Below, piece by piece: positions 8,761 through 17,152 of a stretch of DNA of 64,000 nt (position 1 is its first letter; each line of letters opens with the position of its first letter). Position numbers and translations under genes: made by a program. Source of the DNA: Slackia equolifaciens (GTDB lineage: Bacteria > Actinomycetota > Coriobacteriia > Coriobacteriales > Eggerthellaceae); contig NZ_QIBX01000012.1 of NCBI RefSeq assembly GCF_003725995.1, forward strand, positions 20,733 to 84,732, read 5' to 3'. The notes beneath the pieces are model-generated. The model did not search any database. It was given only the letters and a program-made list of their open reading frames with translations, and was not told the DNA's origin.

Positions 8761-10218
8761 CTATTTCTTGGCCTCTTCCTCGGCGAGCTTGCCTTCTCGG
8801 GCCGCCTCCATATGCTCTTTCAGAGCCTTCAGCTGACGCTCGGTCTCCTCGTCCTCGATGCGCTGCTCTTCCTTATTGCCCGCATAGTCGGAACGAATCT
8901 TGTTGTTGTCGCACAGCAGCAGATACAGGGCGATGCCGGCGATCAGGCCCACGCCGCCGCCGCGCGCCAAGATAAAGCCTGCGAGCATACCGGCGACGCC
9001 TTGGTCGAGCTTGTCCTTGGCCAAATCGAAGCAAATCTGCGCGCAGACAAAGCCCTGGATGCACAGCACCACAACGAGCATGGCAGCCGATGCCGCTGCC
9101 GCAGCCTCATAGATGGGATAGATGAACAGGCCGACGACCGTGAAAATGATGTTGGTGCCAGAGCCATCGTAGATGGAATCCATGCCCTGGCGGCCGTCTT
9201 GCTTGTAGCGCTGATAGGTAGCGACGCAGTACGGAGCGCTCAACGGGCCGGCAAGCGCCGGATAAGGGGCGAAGAACGCCAGGAGCAGGTTACGAATACC
9301 GCAGATGACATTGGTGCGGTTGGAGTCGAACTCGATGTACTCGTCATCGCGCTGCGCCTGCAAACCGAGCTGCTGCACGGTCACAAAGTCGCCGTAAGCG
9401 ATAACCCACGCGATGAGCGCGATGGGGATTGCGGAAATCCAGATATCAAGGCTCGCGAACCCAATGCTGAAAGGAGACACGGCCATGAACAGCGCGCCGA
9501 AATCAGGGACCTTGATGATTTCGCCGGAGAAGTTGTAATGGAACTCGCCGGTAACGCCGCCGACGATGAACATGGCAAGCACGGCCCACAGGAAGCTGTA
9601 GTTGCCCAGAATCTGCAGCAGGCGGTTGGTTTCCATGTGCTTGCGCACGCGCTTGCTGAACATGAGCACGAACACCACAGCCAAGCCGGCAAGGCAGCCC
9701 CACGTTACGGTGTCCATCGCGCCGCCCTCGACCAGACGAGCGTACACGGCGTTGACGCCAGCGCCCAGCACGATGCCGGCCTTAATGGCCGGTGGCACTA
9801 ATGTGTTGAGCTTTTTCGATAACCCGGTGAATCCTAAGAATATGAATAAGAGCGCTAATTCTAATTGCACCGCTGTTAACGCCTGTATTCGCACGACACC
9901 GGGATCGAACCCTTCAAGATACAGGATGACGATGGCCATAGCGGGCGTAATCCAGCCGCAGATAGAAGGCTCGCCGAACAGCCAGTTGCAGGTATAGAGC
10001 GCGGTTTCCAAAACGACAAGCGCCCACGCCACCTCGGGCTCGAGCCCCAGCGTGGTGGTGAGAACCGCGAGCGCGCCGTAGGAGGTGCAGGCATTCATCA
10101 GGCCCGTAGCGATCTCGGGCGGCGAGATCTTAAAGTGGATGAAAGGCAGGCGAATGCGGAACAGGCCCGCCTTGATACATGGCTGAATACCGCCGTAAGA
10201 ACGTTTCATTAACGCCAT
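8761..10218 (-). CDS. Polytopic membrane permease, NCS2/SulP-like
   Basis: 485 aa with roughly 12 hydrophobic segments and a charged, helical, Glu/Lys-rich cytoplasmic tail (from about residue 440). Segments such as FGEPSICGWITPAM and PPAIKAGIVLGAG resemble the nucleobase/anion (NCS2, SulP) 7+7 inverted-repeat fold; the exact family is uncertain. It would move an organic anion or nucleobase-like solute across the membrane. GGGAGGA lies 8 nt before the ATG. It is transcribed away from aroQ, with about 345 nt between them. Position among shikimate/quinate genes suggests uptake of a hydroaromatic or related acid, but that is inference. Confidence 0.7.
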   Translation of the reverse strand: MALMKRSYGGIQPCIKAGLFRIRLPFIHFKISPPEIATGLMNACTSYGALAVLTTTLGLEPEVAWALVVLETALYTCNWLFGEPSICGWITPAMAIVILYLEGFDPGVVRIQALTAVQLELALLFIFLGFTGLSKKLNTLVPPAIKAGIVLGAGVNAVYARLVEGGAMDTVTWGCLAGLAVVFVLMFSKRVRKHMETNRLLQILGNYSFLWAVLAMFIVGGVTGEFHYNFSGEIIKVPDFGALFMAVSPFSIGFASLDIWISAIPIALIAWVIAYGDFVTVQQLGLQAQRDDEYIEFDSNRTNVICGIRNLLLAFFAPYPALAGPLSAPYCVATYQRYKQDGRQGMDSIYDGSGTNIIFTVVGLFIYPIYEAAAAASAAMLVVVLCIQGFVCAQICFDLAKDKLDQGVAGMLAGFILARGGGVGLIAGIALYLLLCDNNKIRSDYAGNKEEQRIEDEETERQLKALKEHMEAAREGKLAEEEAKK

Positions 10219-10564
10219 CTGGTCCTCCCGTCGATCTTATTGGGAACCCCGACACCTGGAAGCGTTCTTGAACTCTTTATACAACGCCCGTGATCGAAGC
10301 CACGTATACTCGTTCACTATATCAACATATCTTGCGCAATCATAAGGACAAAACTCCGATTTAATCCGGTTTATTCATCCATTGTTTCTATAGTTTTAAC
10401 CTTTCACCGGCCAAACAGCGCCGCATCGCTACCCAATTTCTGCAGATTAGCGACGTAGTTTTACGGATGCTTGGTCGATTCGCTCAATTTGTCCATACAC
10501 CGCGTTCGTCGCGTTGCCGATAATGGCGGAGACGCAGCAGCTAAAACAGAATGCGAGGGCTTCT

Positions 10565-11038
10565 ATGGAAACGCTGGCTATCATCAATGGGCCAAATAAC
10601 AATTTCTATGGCATTCGCAACAAGGCGCAATACGGCTCTCAAGCCTACGACGACCTCATCGAGGAGCTAAAGGAATACGGCGCCACGCTCGGATTCGCCG
10701 TCGAGGCATTTCAGTCCAACAGCGAAGGTGCGATCATCGACCAGCTTCAAAGCCTTTACCTCAGAGCACGGAACTCCGGCGTACCCATCCCCCTTGTAAT
10801 CAACCCGGGCGCCTTCACCCATTACAGCTATGCAATCATGGATGCGCTCGAATCGGTGCACGAGCTCATGCCCGCAATCGAATGCCACATGAGCAACATT
10901 CATAAGCGCGAAGAGTTCCGCCACATCTCCGTCACGGCACGCGAGTGCATCGGACAGGTGGCCGGCTTTGGCAAGGACAGCTATAAAATCGCCATGCAGG
11001 CGCACCGGCTTCGCATCGATAGCGAGCGTGACGCATAG
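10565..11038 (+). CDS. aroQ: 3-dehydroquinate dehydratase, type II
   Basis: 157 aa, usual for the dodecameric type II enzyme, unrelated in fold to AroD. Signature parts are present: INGPN near the start, R18 and catalytic Y23 in IRNKAQYG, INPGAFTH with N80, and SNIHKREEFRHIS with catalytic H113, then GQVAGFG. The N-terminal loop reads NGPNNNFYG instead of the usual NGPNLNLLG, so the flexible lid differs. ATG 10565 has GAGGG 6 nt upstream; earlier in-frame ATGs have no site. It begins a plus-strand run with a TIM-barrel isomerase and a ferredoxin, which suggests a dedicated, perhaps catabolic, role. Confidence 0.9.
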   Translation: METLAIINGPNNNFYGIRNKAQYGSQAYDDLIEELKEYGATLGFAVEAFQSNSEGAIIDQLQSLYLRARNSGVPIPLVINPGAFTHYSYAIMDALESVHELMPAIECHMSNIHKREEFRHISVTARECIGQVAGFGKDSYKIAMQAHRLRIDSERDA

Positions 11039-11233
11039 AGCCGCCCGCTCTTCGGCCGCCTTGCCGCCATGGCACAGGCCCATTCGCCAGGGCCATGAGC
11101 AGCACCCGGCGTGCACATTGCCCTGGCACCTCCGCGCGCACTGTTCCCATTGCGCGTTTGCCCCGACCCAGCACGCATCAAGAGCTTGCCCGCATTCACC
11201 CCCCTCCCCCGCGCATCGAAAGGATGCCCGCCT

Positions 11234-12010
11234 ATGATCAAATCAATCTGCATCGAGAAGATATTCACAGAGGTAGATTTCTACGATCGCTTTGCAGAGG
11301 CGGCCAAAGCGGGTTTTTCGCATGTCGAGTTCTGGAGCTGGAGCACGAAAGACCTCGGTCGCGTAATGGCCGAGCTCGGCAAGCATGGCCTTTCTGTAGC
11401 AAGCATCTCGGGCGATCAGGACTATTCGCTTGTCTGCGCCGATGAGCGCGAGGGCTATCTCGAATACCTCCGCCGCTCAATCGAGGCGGCAAAAACCCTA
11501 GGCTGCCCCACATTGGTGGTGCACTCCGACGCAATAGGCCCCGACGGCAAGATTTCCGCCTCCGCAAAGCACCTCTCCAACGAGGAAAAGTTCGCGGCAG
11601 CCGTCGAAACGCTGCGGCAAGGCGGCGAGCTGGCGCGCGAGGCGGGGTGCACCCTCGTGCTCGAGGCGCTCAACACCAACACGCAGCCCGGATGCTACCT
11701 GCATGACAGCGAAACCGCGCGTCGGATCATCGACCACGTGGACTCGCCCTACGTACGCCTCCTCTACGACATCTGGCATATGGAGCAGATGGAGGGGAAT
11801 ATCCAAGCCACCGTACGCTCGCTTGGAACCCGTATTGGATACATCCATATCGCCGATTCATGCGGAAGGCACGAGCCGGGCACGGGAACCATCGATTTCG
11901 AGGCGTTCAATCGGTCGCTTATCGACATCGGATACGATGGGGTCCTTGGATTCGAACTCACGCCAGCGACCGATTCATGGAATGCCTGCGAAACCATTCG
12001 TGCGTTCTAA
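11234..12010 (+). CDS. Hydroxypyruvate isomerase-like TIM-barrel protein
   Basis: 258 aa of the sugar-phosphate isomerase/AP endonuclease-2 TIM-barrel family. The C-terminal half follows the Hyi pattern: VLEALNTN, LLYDIWHMEQMEGN, IGYIHIADSCGRHEPG and TIDFEAFNRSL, with the metal-binding Glu, Asp, His and Glu expected there. Known relatives isomerise hydroxypyruvate or 2-oxo-tetronates; 3-dehydroshikimate dehydratases share the fold. AAAGGA precedes ATG 11234; an upstream start at 11111 would add an unconvincing Pro/Arg-rich leader. It lies between aroQ and a ferredoxin, so a hydroaromatic or hydroxy-acid substrate is plausible but unproven. Confidence 0.8.
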   Translation: MIKSICIEKIFTEVDFYDRFAEAAKAGFSHVEFWSWSTKDLGRVMAELGKHGLSVASISGDQDYSLVCADEREGYLEYLRRSIEAAKTLGCPTLVVHSDAIGPDGKISASAKHLSNEEKFAAAVETLRQGGELAREAGCTLVLEALNTNTQPGCYLHDSETARRIIDHVDSPYVRLLYDIWHMEQMEGNIQATVRSLGTRIGYIHIADSCGRHEPGTGTIDFEAFNRSLIDIGYDGVLGFELTPATDSWNACETIRAF

Positions 12011-12046
12011 CGCAAGATTCGGCAAAACAGAAGGAGGCATGACGCC

Positions 12047-12298
12047 GTGCAGCACCAGAAAGACGTAGCGCACCTGTTCAAGCGCGTGAAAACCGGCCAC
12101 GTGAAGGCAACGCGGCACTTTCATGCATCCGACGCGTGCATCGGGTGCGGCATCTGCGCGCGCTTGTGCCCCGCCAACGCCATCGACATGGTGGAAGGAC
12201 GACCCGCCTGGGTCAAGGATCGATGCTACGCGTGCCTCGGCTGTTTGCGTGGCTGCCCCGTCGAAGCGATAACCTACGGCATGCACGAAACGCATTGA
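12047..12298 (+). CDS. Small 2x[4Fe-4S] ferredoxin
   Basis: 83 aa starting at GTG 12047 with AAGGAGG about 11 nt upstream. Two complete cluster motifs are visible: CIGCGICARLCP and CYACLGCLRGCP, giving a bacterial-type 8Fe-8S ferredoxin with a 35-residue N-terminal extension. It carries low-potential electrons in the cytoplasm. It starts 36 nt after the isomerase-like gene and is likely in the same transcript, then ends at a strong bidirectional terminator. Its natural partner may be FixABCX or a nearby oxidoreductase; this is inference. Confidence 0.88.
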   Translation: MQHQKDVAHLFKRVKTGHVKATRHFHASDACIGCGICARLCPANAIDMVEGRPAWVKDRCYACLGCLRGCPVEAITYGMHETH

Positions 12299-12390
12299 GG
12301 CCGCCCCGCCGAACGATGTTGCCCCGCCGAGCCCAATTGGTGGGCAAACAACAAAAAACGGCAGCCCCAGAGAGACAGGGCAGACAGTAA

Positions 12391-12428
12391 AAACGGAAGA
12401 GGCACCCCGATGGGTGCCTCTTCCGTTT
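12391..12428. terminator. Bidirectional intrinsic terminator
   Basis: A perfect 17-bp stem AAACGGAAGAGGCACCC / GGGTGCCTCTTCCGTTT with a 4-nt loop lies between the convergent ferredoxin and enoyl-CoA hydratase genes. Confidence 0.85.
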
Positions 12429-12451
12429 GATAAGGAGCAACGAAATGGAAG

Positions 12452-13237
12452 TTACTTGCCCTGCCACACAGGCTGGCGCTTCTCGACGAAGGCAGCGGGG
12501 CCCTCGATGCCGTCGGCGGTCTTCTCGAGGAAGCGATAGGCGGCGTCGGAGTAGCGCATGGCGTCCTCTTCGGACATCTGGTCGGCAGCGTGCACGATGT
12601 ACTTGGTCCACTTGAGGGCCAGAGGAGCGTTCTTCAGGCACTGCTCAGCCAGCTCGATGGCCTTGTCCATGACCTCTTCAGCGGGCACGACATAGTTGAT
12701 CAGGCCGAGTTCCTTGGCCTCGGGGGCCTTGATCTTCTTGCCGGTGAGCAGAAGCTCCATGCAGTCCTTGCGGTTGATGTCGCGAGCGAGACGCACCAGG
12801 CCGCCGGTGGAAGCGATGATGCCCAGGCCAACCTCGGTGCAGCCGAACTTAGCGTTCTCGGCAGCAACCACCATGTCGCAGGACACGGCGATCTCCATGC
12901 CGCCGCCAGCAGCGGAGCCGTTGCACGCAGCGATGACGGGCTTGGAGCACAGACGTGCGGTCAGACCACCGAAACCATGCTCGGTCACGGTCTGGCACTC
13001 GCCGCCCTCGGAGAGCTCGGAGAGGTCCTCGCCGGCGCAGAAGACCTTGCCGGTGCCGGTCACGATGATCGCGCGGACGTTCTTGTCGGTCTCGGCATGG
13101 TTCATGATGTTTTCCATAGCCGCGGAAGTGACACCATTGAGAGCGTTAGCGACCTCGGGACGGTTGATGCGGATGATCAGCAGGCCATCCTCACGAAGGT
13201 CGGACACGACGGTGTCGGTGCCAAAGTAATCTGCCAT
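12452..13237 (-). CDS. Enoyl-CoA hydratase/isomerase (crotonase family, CaiD-like)
   Basis: 261 aa crotonase-fold protein. The CoA-binding and oxyanion-hole parts are visible (FCAGEDLSE; NGSAAGGGMEIAVSCD), as is the second acid region (CTEVGLGIIASTGG), so both glutamates of a hydratase are available. It likely hydrates an enoyl-CoA or dehydrates the 3-hydroxyacyl-CoA. A strong AGGAGG lies before the ATG. It is divergent from the acyl-CoA dehydrogenase at 13730, and the shared region carries an operator-like dyad, so the two may be co-regulated. CaiD itself acts on crotonobetainyl-CoA, but the family alone does not fix the substrate. Confidence 0.88.
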   Translation of the reverse strand: MADYFGTDTVVSDLREDGLLIIRINRPEVANALNGVTSAAMENIMNHAETDKNVRAIIVTGTGKVFCAGEDLSELSEGGECQTVTEHGFGGLTARLCSKPVIAACNGSAAGGGMEIAVSCDMVVAAENAKFGCTEVGLGIIASTGGLVRLARDINRKDCMELLLTGKKIKAPEAKELGLINYVVPAEEVMDKAIELAEQCLKNAPLALKWTKYIVHAADQMSEEDAMRYSDAAYRFLEKTADGIEGPAAFVEKRQPVWQGK

Positions 13238-13353
13238 TGTTCCTCCTTGTTCATTTGAACGTACGGCTTGGGTTCGTCCGGCCTATCCTGCGTCGTCCGA
13301 ACCACGGCGCCTACGATAGGAAAACCCAGGTCGAATTCATATCACTCGAAATT

Positions 13354-13372
13354 GAGTATTCCCGAAATACTC
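13354..13372. promoter_or_regulatory. LysR-type box (T-N11-A dyad)
   Basis: A perfect 7-bp inverted repeat GAGTATT/AATACTC with a 5-nt spacer; T13357 and A13369 fit T-N11-A. It lies about 120 bp upstream of the hydratase gene in the divergent region with the dehydrogenase. It is similar to the dyad beside the LysR gene at 3951, suggesting one regulator for both sites. Confidence 0.5.
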
Positions 13373-13729
13373 GAAAACGGGCGGCTCGGCGAGAAATGGT
13401 GAGCGAATACCAGGTACCCTCGCGTCACCGGATGAAAGCGCAGGTGGCGCGAATAGAACGCCCGGACAGAGCTCTTCCCGCCGGGCGCATCCGCGTGAAA
13501 AATCATGGTTTATCAGGGCTAACGATGCTACGCTTTTCAACTAAAACACCACGGTTTTACAATATTGACGGCGTTATAATAGGCGGAGCAGGCATTATGC
13601 GTCTGCCGCGGAGCCCCATCGCTTCGCTGGAGGCAACACAATGCCTGAGACGGGTGAAAACAACCACGTGCTCGTAACCCGGGCACGATTCGAGTCTTCG
13701 GTACCTGTGAGAGAGGAAAGGGGAGACTG

Positions 13730-14905
13730 ATGAATCATTTTCTGACGGCGGAGCATTACGTGCTCATCGACGAGGTGCGCGATTTTGCTACCAAGCACTT
13801 CGATTTCCCCTCGGTCGCCCAATGGGTGCGCGACGGCGGCATCACCGACGAGGTGGTGAAGGCCTTCGTACAGCTCGATTTCAACGGCTTCGGCGTCATC
13901 CACCGCCGCGGCCACACCCACTACGACATGCTCGCGCAGGTGCTCGTGCTCGAGGAGCTCGCGCGCGTCGCAGGCGCCACGCTGCCGTTCCATATCGATT
14001 TTCTGCATCTGCAAATTCTCGAGCGCTTCGCCGGCCCGCAGCGCGTGGACGAGATTCGCACGCAGTACCACGATACGGGGCGTCTCTCATTCGCGCTCGC
14101 CGTATCGGAGCCGGACGGTGGATCCGATACGGCCGGCATGAAGACACGCGTACGCACCGAGGGCGGCCGCCTTGTCATGCGGGGCCAGAAGATGTTCGTG
14201 AACAACGGCGAATTCGCACCCTACCTGCTCATCGCAGCCCTCGACGGCGACGTTCAAAGCGCCGAAGGCAAACCCGCGTTCTCGTTTTGGATGCTTCCGC
14301 GCGATTTGCCTGGCATCTCGGTATACCCCGAAGCCAAGATCGGCCAGCGCATGCTCCCCTTCGCCAACATCGTGCTCGACGATGTGGAGGTGAAAGAGGA
14401 GTACCGTCTGGGCGATGTAGAGTTCGGATTCGGACGCCTCTACCAGCTGCTCGAAATCGGTCGCGTCTTCGTATGCGCCACGGCGCTCGGCGAGGCGCAA
14501 GCGGCAATGGAGGACGCCGTGGAATGGGCTCGATCGCGCGAAGCGTTTGGCGAGCGGGTGTCCGACTTCCAGCAAATCCAGCAGATGCTCACCGACATGG
14601 AGGTGCGCCTGACCAATATGCGCAACCTGGTGTATCAGGCCGCCTGGGAATACGACAACGCCTCTCACGACCGCCTGACCGTTGCCCTTATGAAGCGTTA
14701 CGTGCCCGCAGCGGCCACGCAGGTAGCGAGCGACGCCATGCAGATTCTTGGCGGCCGCGGCTACACTCGCGAGAAGCGCGTCGCTGCGATCTGGCAGGAC
14801 TGCCGTGGCTTCCAGATCGCAGAAGGCACCGACCAGGTTATGGTGCGCATCGCCTCTCCGCTGATCATGCGCAAATACGACCGACCGGCCGAAGCACAAG
14901 ATTAG
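13730..14905 (+). CDS. Acyl-CoA dehydrogenase, second copy
   Basis: 391 aa. The middle-domain loop is AVSEPDGGSDTAGM, the C-domain has REAFGERVSDFQQIQQM and ILGGRGYTRE, and the canonical base is E365 in QIAEGT, as in medium-chain enzymes. It is clearly different from the copies at 4121, 27123 and 36921. A purine-rich GAGAGGAAAGGGGAG leader precedes the ATG. It is divergent from the enoyl-CoA hydratase and convergent with the MBL-fold gene. It probably oxidises or reduces a CoA thioester with electrons exchanged through an ETF. Confidence 0.9.
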   Translation: MNHFLTAEHYVLIDEVRDFATKHFDFPSVAQWVRDGGITDEVVKAFVQLDFNGFGVIHRRGHTHYDMLAQVLVLEELARVAGATLPFHIDFLHLQILERFAGPQRVDEIRTQYHDTGRLSFALAVSEPDGGSDTAGMKTRVRTEGGRLVMRGQKMFVNNGEFAPYLLIAALDGDVQSAEGKPAFSFWMLPRDLPGISVYPEAKIGQRMLPFANIVLDDVEVKEEYRLGDVEFGFGRLYQLLEIGRVFVCATALGEAQAAMEDAVEWARSREAFGERVSDFQQIQQMLTDMEVRLTNMRNLVYQAAWEYDNASHDRLTVALMKRYVPAAATQVASDAMQILGGRGYTREKRVAAIWQDCRGFQIAEGTDQVMVRIASPLIMRKYDRPAEAQD

Positions 14906-14927
14906 TCGACCGCAGACGCAGGGTTCG

Positions 14928-14970
14928 CATCGCGCCCCTTCCGCCTCAGGGCGAATCAAAGGGCGCGATG
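14928..14970. terminator. Inverted repeat between convergent genes
   Basis: CATCGCGCCC (14928-14937) pairs with GGGCGCGATG (14961-14970) across a 23-nt loop that contains the MBL gene stop. There is no T-run; a terminator role is possible. Confidence 0.35.
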
Positions 14971-15960
14971 GCGATACACCTTGGTATTGTCGTCGAACGT
15001 GCGCTCGATGCGGCCTTGTGCCATAAGGTGCTGAATGCTCACAAAGCATTCGAGCATGGCGTAGTAGCGCTGCATGGGAGAGAACGCCCGCCATGCCTCC
15101 ATGGTGCGGTGAAGCGAGAGACGAGCCGCCGTCTCCCCCGTGCAATAGGGGACTCCCCTTACGGCTTCGAGCACCCGCTCGAGCTTATGCTCTTTCTTCT
15201 CGATGATTTGATCGACGCGCTCGCCCAGCGGGTGGTACGAGGCTCCTCCATGCCCCAGAAGCACGCACCGAAGCGGCAGGCTGCGCAGACGTTCAAGCGT
15301 TTCGATGAACATGGCGTAGGCGTCGAGCTTGCCCGGCAAGGGGTCGATCGAAGGCGTAGTGGTGTAAAGCACCGCGTCGCCGCCAAACAGAATGCCTCGA
15401 TTGGGCTCATAGAGGCACAGATGGTCAGCCGTATGCCCTGGCGTGGCGATCACACGAAACGAGGCGTCGCCCACCGAGAGCGCGTCCCCCTCCTTCACAT
15501 AGCGCACGTCGAACAGGCTCTGGTCAATGAAAGCCGTCTCGGCGTTGCAAGCCCTGTAGGCCCGAGCATCATCCTCGGTGGCGCCGTTTGCGAGCATGCG
15601 CCTGAAGAATAGCTCCTGGGAGCGCTCCGTCTCTTCGGGCGTGCGCGCCTTGACGCCTATAGCGGAAGCGTAGACGCGTGCTCCTGCAGGCAAAAGATGT
15701 GGAGCCATCTCGGCATGGTCGAAATGCATGTGCGTCAAAAACACCTTGCTCGCCTTGACGTCCACACCCAGCTCGTCTGTGGCGCCTACGAACAAATCGC
15801 GCGCCTCGGGGCTATAGGCGCCCGTATCAACGATCAGGCTCTCGGAACCCGATTTGACGATATAGCAGTTTGATGAGCCCTTTTTCAGATTGGAGAACGG
15901 CAGCCTGACACGATAGATTTCAGGAACGTCCCATACTCGCTTATACAACCCTTTCGCCAC
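14956..15960 (-). CDS. MBL-fold metallo-hydrolase
   Basis: 334 aa metallo-beta-lactamase-fold protein. The metal motif is THMHFDH (H-x-H-x-D-H), followed by TPGHTADH and GGDAVLY and a distal LGHGGA histidine, so a dinuclear metal site is complete. The C-terminal third (after about residue 250) is helical, as in the broad glyoxalase-II/LACTB2-like thioesterase group. It may hydrolyse a thioester or lactone, which fits a CoA-rich locus, but family members vary widely. Convergent with the acyl-CoA dehydrogenase at 13730. Confidence 0.85.
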   Translation of the reverse strand: MAKGLYKRVWDVPEIYRVRLPFSNLKKGSSNCYIVKSGSESLIVDTGAYSPEARDLFVGATDELGVDVKASKVFLTHMHFDHAEMAPHLLPAGARVYASAIGVKARTPEETERSQELFFRRMLANGATEDDARAYRACNAETAFIDQSLFDVRYVKEGDALSVGDASFRVIATPGHTADHLCLYEPNRGILFGGDAVLYTTTPSIDPLPGKLDAYAMFIETLERLRSLPLRCVLLGHGGASYHPLGERVDQIIEKKEHKLERVLEAVRGVPYCTGETAARLSLHRTMEAWRAFSPMQRYYAMLECFVSIQHLMAQGRIERTFDDNTKVYRHRAL

Positions 15961-16058
15961 TGCACGCTCTCTTTCTTGGACTGTCTAGCCTCGTTTCCCC
16001 CTATCATACCAATGTCTTCGCCGGTTATGGCACGCATCGCGCCCGTGCTCGAACAACG

Positions 16059-16625
16059 CTACCGAATGATTCGGTAGATACAATACGCAACCAGGGCGAG
16101 AGGCCCCAATGTGGAAACGAGCCCGATAATCGCATCCCCTATCGCATAGCGCGCACTCCACAGAACCGCAGCCAGCACGGCAACGATCAGGACCGTGCGC
16201 AGAAAGCGCGCAACCGCCCCGTTGGAAAAGAACAGCCACGGAATAACGCGCAGTGCCGAAGCCGTGCCACGAGCCGTGCGGTGGCGGCTCCGGCTGTCGA
16301 GCAGGTCGCGAACACGGCTCCTCAAGCCTCTGCCTTGCTGAGCGCCGGAATTACGTGCTCCGACGCTCGCCGGCGCATCGACGCGCTCGGGAACGGCGAT
16401 GCTCTGCTGGCCGGAAAACGATGCGAAGAAGTCCATCCCTCCGCCCGAGGCCTCCGACGCACCGAGAGGCGAACTGACCGCCCTCGTCTGCAGTCTTCCA
16501 TCTGGAGCGACGTTGCTTGCATCCCGTTGCTGGACGAGCGCACCCCCTTGTGCATCGGTAAAGCTATTCGGCTGGCGTTCGAAATCGCGGAGAAGCGATT
16601 CGTAGTAGCTGGTGCCGTGCGACAT
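16059..16625 (-). CDS. Small membrane protein, last gene of the VirD4-like operon
   Basis: 188 aa. Start ATG 16625 has GGAGGAGG 6-8 nt upstream; a longer frame from 16691 would overlap the preceding gene. Residues 1-120 are hydrophilic and Ser/Gly/Arg-rich with no recognised domain. Two hydrophobic segments follow (about 132-155 and 160-185), so the protein is probably anchored with a large soluble N-domain. It begins 14 nt after the stop of the VirD4-like second protein, so is co-transcribed. Likely the membrane partner that soluble VirD4-like ATPases here lack, but this is inference. Confidence 0.7.
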   Translation of the reverse strand: MSHGTSYYESLLRDFERQPNSFTDAQGGALVQQRDASNVAPDGRLQTRAVSSPLGASEASGGGMDFFASFSGQQSIAVPERVDAPASVGARNSGAQQGRGLRSRVRDLLDSRSRHRTARGTASALRVIPWLFFSNGAVARFLRTVLIVAVLAAVLWSARYAIGDAIIGLVSTLGPLALVAYCIYRIIR

Positions 16626-16639
16626 GATGCCTCCTCCTT

Positions 16640-17152
16640 CTACAGTGCCACGCGATTGAAAAGAACCGGCTGCCCGTGCGCGCTGCCGCATAAGACCGCG
16701 CCGTCGCGTAGATCCATGAGCTCCTCCACGGTCACGTTGCGCTCCTGCGTCTCGCGCTGCGTGTTTCCCATCCCGTGCGACGAAAACAAGCCGAAGGGCT
16801 GGCGATAGCTGTTCGATTGCCTATCGGTCACGATGCGCCTGTACGTGCCGAATGCCTGCGAGAAGGGCTCCGCCTGCTGGGCGCTCGCGCACCTGAACAC
16901 CATCACATCGGCATGTTGGGCGATAAGCGCGCCCACCTCCGCATCGTCGCGTGCCACATGCAGCACATCCGGCGCCGTCACGCCCGTGATGTAGCCCGCC
17001 GATTCATGCGGTGCCGTAATGAGGCGCCGCAGGTCATCCGCCCCCTCAAGCGACACGTCGCTCACCATGAGCAAAAACGGGCAACCCTCTTCGATCAGCG
17101 TGCGCAGCTCTTGATACAAACAGCGAAATACCGTTTTGTTCGGCGTGGGCAC
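16640..17152 (-). CDS. VirD4/TraG-like second protein, C-terminal half (frameshifted)
   Basis: Open frame of 170 codons from a GTG at 17152. It reads like the tail of a TraG/VirD4-type ATPase: a Walker-B-position strand (FLLMVSDVSLEG), an HESAGYITGVTAP segment, then RETQERNVTVEELMDLRDGAVL and GQPVLFN, the usual C-terminal TraM-recognition layout. The natural reading continues upstream in the same frame (AAYLCKRCLAVRNGCIASVTV), overlapping the end of the 17095-17886 frame. The two together look like one 415-aa gene broken by a 1-nt shift near 17200-17240. Whether this is mutation, sequence error or programmed shifting cannot be decided here. Confidence 0.6.
   Translation of the reverse strand: MPTPNKTVFRCLYQELRTLIEEGCPFLLMVSDVSLEGADDLRRLITAPHESAGYITGVTAPDVLHVARDDAEVGALIAQHADVMVFRCASAQQAEPFSQAFGTYRRIVTDRQSNSYRQPFGLFSSHGMGNTQRETQERNVTVEELMDLRDGAVLCGSAHGQPVLFNRVAL

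Noticed and set aside
13564..13580. TTGACG followed by TATAAT as a promoter
   Set aside because: The two boxes are only about 4 nt apart, far from the required 16-18.
13822..15612. A 596-codon plus frame running through the second acyl-CoA dehydrogenase into the MBL gene
   Set aside because: It is Arg/His-rich shadow of two real genes on different strands, with no family match.
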